This document shows positions 6,616 through 8,237 of a stretch of DNA of 8,237 nucleotides, in pieces. This DNA comes from Acidobacteriaceae bacterium (lineage in GTDB: Bacteria > Acidobacteriota > Terriglobia > Bryobacterales > Bryobacteraceae), in contig JAFAQG010000855.1 of the NCBI GenBank assembly GCA_019246575.1, forward strand, positions 1 to 8,237, given 5' to 3'. The stretch's first letter is position 1; each line of letters starts with the position of its first letter. Under the pieces are notes generated by a model. It saw nothing but the letters and a program-made list of their open reading frames with translations. It ran no database searches and was not told the origin of the DNA. The position numbers and the translations under genes were made by a program.

Positions 6616-7812
6616 ATGGCAATGCTTTCCGCGCCCCGCTTTCAGAGCGCGCGCGTGTCCGAGTTCAAGGAATCGGTCATTCGCGAGATGACGCGCCTCG
6701 CGCTGAAACACGGCGCTGTAAATCTGGCGCAGGGTTTTCCGGACTTCCCCGCCCCTGAAGAGTTGAAGGCCGCGGCTCAGCGGGCGATCGCCGAAGACAT
6801 CAACCAGTACTCCATCACGTGGGGTTCGAAACCGTTTCGCGATGCCATCTCCGAGTACTACAACCGCTTTTACGGAATCGCCATTGATCCGGAACGCGAA
6901 ATAACAGTTTGCTGCGGTTCCACGGAGGGAATGATCGCAAGCCTCCTCGCCCTGCTCAACCCGGGCGACGAGGTCATCATCTTTGAGCCGTTCTACGAGA
7001 ACTATTGGCCCGATTCGCAGCTGAGCGGCGCTGTCTGCCGCTACGTCACGCTCCGGCCGCCCGATTGGACCTTCGATCCGGATGAATTGCGCGCCGCCTT
7101 CAACTCGCGCACGCGCGCAGTTATCGTCAATACGCCGAATAACCCGACGGGCCGCGTCTTTTCCGCGGCGGAGCTGGCGTTACTCGGGCGCATGTGCGAA
7201 GAGTTCGATTCCCTTCTCATCACAGACGAAATCTACGAGCACATCGTCTTCGATGGCGAACGGCACATCCCGCCCATCACGTTGCCGGGCCTGCGCGATC
7301 GCTGCGTGCTGGTTAACAGCCTCAGCAAGACATTTTCCGTGACCGGCTGGCGCGTCGGCTGGGTTATCGCCCCGCCCGACTTGACGGCTTCGATCCGCAA
7401 AGTTCACGACTTCTTGACGGTCGGCGCTGCTGCTCCCCTGCAGCAAGCCGGCGTTACCGCGCTCGGGTTCCCGCTAACCTATTACTCCGAGTTAGCGCGA
7501 AATTACGAAACGAAGCGAAATGTGCTGCTCTCGGTTCTCCAAAATGTCGGCCTACGATGCTTTACGCCCAAGGGCGCCTACTACATCATGTGCGACCTCA
7601 GCGGCCTGGACTTCCGGGACGACCTCGCGCTCGCTATGTACTTGGTTGAGACGTTGGGGGTTGCGGCCGTGCCCGGATCGAGCTTCTTCTCCGAAGCTTC
7701 GCTGGGCTCTCACGTGATTCGCTTTTGTTTCGCCAAGCGGCCGGAGACTCTGCACGCCGCCGGCGAACGGCTGAACCGTCTGAGTTCGTTTGGTAAAAAC
7801 GCTATAAGTTAA
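6616..7812 (+). CDS. PLP-dependent class I/II aminotransferase (kynurenine/methionine aminotransferase type)
   Basis: Cytoplasmic fold-type I aminotransferase of 398 residues, full length for the family. It likely moves an amino group from an aromatic or sulfur amino acid to a 2-oxo acid. The N-terminal AQGFPDFPAPEEL (38-50) and NQYSITWGSKPFRDAI closely resemble eukaryotic kynurenine/glutamine transaminase K and E. coli YbdL (methionine aminotransferase). Catalytic residues are present: NNPTGR at 175-180 with Asn176, TDEIYEH with Asp204 and Tyr207 for the PLP ring, SLSKTFSVTGWRVGW with Schiff-base Lys238 and phosphate-binding Arg246, and VIRFCFAK with Arg369 for the substrate carboxylate. The frame is closed upstream by TGA at 6586. 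Start at 6616 or 6622 is not decided by a ribosome site, since neither has one. The exact substrate cannot be told from sequence alone. It is divergent from receptor 2 with no obvious functional link. Confidence 0.95.
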   Translation: MAMLSAPRFQSARVSEFKESVIREMTRLALKHGAVNLAQGFPDFPAPEELKAAAQRAIAEDINQYSITWGSKPFRDAISEYYNRFYGIAIDPEREITVCCGSTEGMIASLLALLNPGDEVIIFEPFYENYWPDSQLSGAVCRYVTLRPPDWTFDPDELRAAFNSRTRAVIVNTPNNPTGRVFSAAELALLGRMCEEFDSLLITDEIYEHIVFDGERHIPPITLPGLRDRCVLVNSLSKTFSVTGWRVGWVIAPPDLTASIRKVHDFLTVGAAAPLQQAGVTALGFPLTYYSELARNYETKRNVLLSVLQNVGLRCFTPKGAYYIMCDLSGLDFRDDLALAMYLVETLGVAAVPGSSFFSEASLGSHVIRFCFAKRPETLHAAGERLNRLSSFGKNAIS

Positions 7813-7821
7813 TGAAAAGAC

Positions 7822-8058
7822 TTATTCCTGAGCCGAAATCTGCTGGTCCGCCTCCCGCCACGCGCTGATCTTCAGCCGGCGGCAGACCCAGCACAAATCT
7901 TCTTCGGAGGAGGCCTGCGGCGCAGTAAGAGGTATGCATGCCGCTCCACAAACGCTACAGCGCTTCGTAGGAGCCGGTGTATCGGACCCCACCGATTTCT
8001 TCGCCATTTCCAATATCTGCGGAGAGATGATTGGCTCGGCGATCGGTTTCTTCTTCAT
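7822..8058 (-). CDS. Small double-CxxC (zinc-ribbon-like) protein, function unknown
   Basis: A 78-residue protein I do not recognise by name. Cys34-x2-Cys37 (RCSVCGAAC) and Cys56-x2-Cys59 (LCWVCRRLK), 18 residues apart, look like the two knuckles of a four-cysteine zinc ribbon; Cys41 is an extra cysteine. The N-terminus is Lys-rich (MKKKP) with a short predicted helix (SPQILEMAKKS), and the C-terminus is a polar tail. No signal peptide or membrane segment is seen. The start has a good ribosome site: GGAG at 8068-8065, 6 nt before the ATG. This and the cysteine spacing make it more credible than the overlapping plus-strand frame. It ends 9 nt from the aminotransferase stop, converging, and diverges from fabD. 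It may bind zinc and nucleic acid or a protein partner, but nothing here shows which. Confidence 0.75.
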   Translation of the reverse strand: MKKKPIAEPIISPQILEMAKKSVGSDTPAPTKRCSVCGAACIPLTAPQASSEEDLCWVCRRLKISAWREADQQISAQE

Positions 8059-8064
8059 TTATGT

Positions 8065-8068
8065 CTCC
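8065..8068 (-). promoter_or_regulatory. Ribosome binding site of the small double-CxxC gene
   Basis: GGAG on the minus strand with 6 nt to the ATG at 8058, close to ideal. It is the main evidence that this short frame is translated. TATAGT at 8074-8069 just upstream resembles a -10, but a start from it would begin beyond the ribosome site, so the real promoter is probably farther upstream. Confidence 0.6.
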
Positions 8069-8085
8069 ACTATAGAAGATCGCCG

Positions 8086-8104
8086 GGAACCCCGAAAAGG
8101 TTCC
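8086..8104. repeat. Short inverted repeat in the spacer before fabD
   Basis: GGAACC (8086-8091) pairs with GGTTCC (8099-8104) across a 7-nt loop, CCGAAAA. It lies in the 89-bp spacer between the divergent double-CxxC gene and fabD. It could be an operator half-site pair or a small RNA hairpin. No U-tract follows on either strand, so it is not an intrinsic terminator. A 6-bp stem can occur by chance. Confidence 0.3.
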
Positions 8105-8139
8105 GCGAATGTTCGCCAGCTAGTACCCGGTATCATTGT

Positions 8140-8143
8140 GGAG
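8140..8143 (+). promoter_or_regulatory. Ribosome binding site of fabD
   Basis: GGAG four nt ahead of the ATG at 8148; spacing is slightly short but usable. TATCAT at 8131-8136 resembles a -10 but lies too close to leave the ribosome site fully in the transcript, so an upstream promoter is likely. Confidence 0.55.
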
Positions 8144-8147
8144 ATCC

Positions 8148-8237
8148 ATGGGAAACGTGGCCTTCCTGTTTCCGGGGCAGGGCTCGCAATACGCGGGCAT
8201 GGGTAAGGAGCTGGCGGACAATTTCGAGATCGCCCGG
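8148..8237 (+). CDS. fabD: Malonyl-CoA:ACP transacylase, N-terminal fragment (runs off right edge)
   Basis: Cytoplasmic enzyme that moves malonyl from CoA to acyl carrier protein, the entry step for chain elongation in type II fatty-acid synthesis. Only the first 30 codons are in the window. They read VAFLFPGQGSQYAGMGKEL, which carries the hallmark FPGQGSQ-x2-GMG of the FabD N-terminus; this loop contributes a glutamine to the oxyanion hole. The catalytic GHS(L/V)GE and its histidine lie beyond the edge. The ATG is preceded by GGAG. In many bacteria fabD follows plsX and fabH, but here the gene upstream is a divergent small protein, so this fabD either stands alone or begins its operon. Acyltransferase domains of polyketide synthases share the motif, but they rarely begin a protein this exactly. 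Confidence 0.92.
   Translation, partial: MGNVAFLFPGQGSQYAGMGKELADNFEIAR

Noticed and set aside
7934..8206. A 90-residue plus-strand frame overlapping the double-CxxC gene and fabD
   Set aside because: It overlaps two better-supported genes, has no ribosome site, and has no recognisable motif.

Overview
The window suggests a member of the Acidobacteriota, possibly a Solibacter/Bryobacter-type lineage. The main reason is two very large Oar-like TonB-dependent receptors, each with a carboxypeptidase-regulatory-like domain fused in front of the plug; these are greatly expanded in that phylum. The moderately GC-rich coding sequence fits. This placement is inference from gene content, since no marker gene is complete enough to prove it.

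Layout from left to right. (1) An Oar-like outer-membrane receptor on the minus strand, open in one uninterrupted frame from its start at 2106 to the left edge, so its C-terminus is missing. (2) A 61-bp divergent spacer carrying a perfect 7+7 bp inverted repeat. (3) A plus-strand one-component regulator with an Xre-type helix-turn-helix and a C-terminal periplasmic-binding-protein-like sensor domain. (4) A 73-bp convergent spacer without a clear terminator. (5) A second, complete Oar-like receptor of 1069 residues on the minus strand. (6) A 64-bp divergent spacer with a duplicated 11-bp motif, a possible 9-codon leader peptide overlapping the receptor start, and a -10-like box just ahead of the next gene. 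(7) A plus-strand fold-type I PLP aminotransferase of the kynurenine/methionine aminotransferase type. (8) A small minus-strand protein with two CxxC knuckles, converging on the aminotransferase with 9 nt between stop codons. (9) The first 30 codons of fabD, running off the right edge.

Functionally, the left two thirds look like an outer-membrane uptake locus. The sensor-regulator sits between two receptors, diverges from the first, and has a candidate operator in the shared spacer. The likely reading is ligand-responsive control of at least the first receptor and probably of the regulator itself. The sensor domain belongs to a family otherwise found with molybdate/tungstate-type regulators and MoeA-like proteins, but no transporter or molybdopterin gene is visible here, so the ligand is unknown. 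The right third is ordinary metabolism: an amino-acid aminotransferase and entry to fatty-acid synthesis. There is no evidence of mobile elements, CRISPR arrays, tRNA or rRNA. No gene-free stretch exceeds 300 bases; the longest gap is the 89-bp spacer before fabD.
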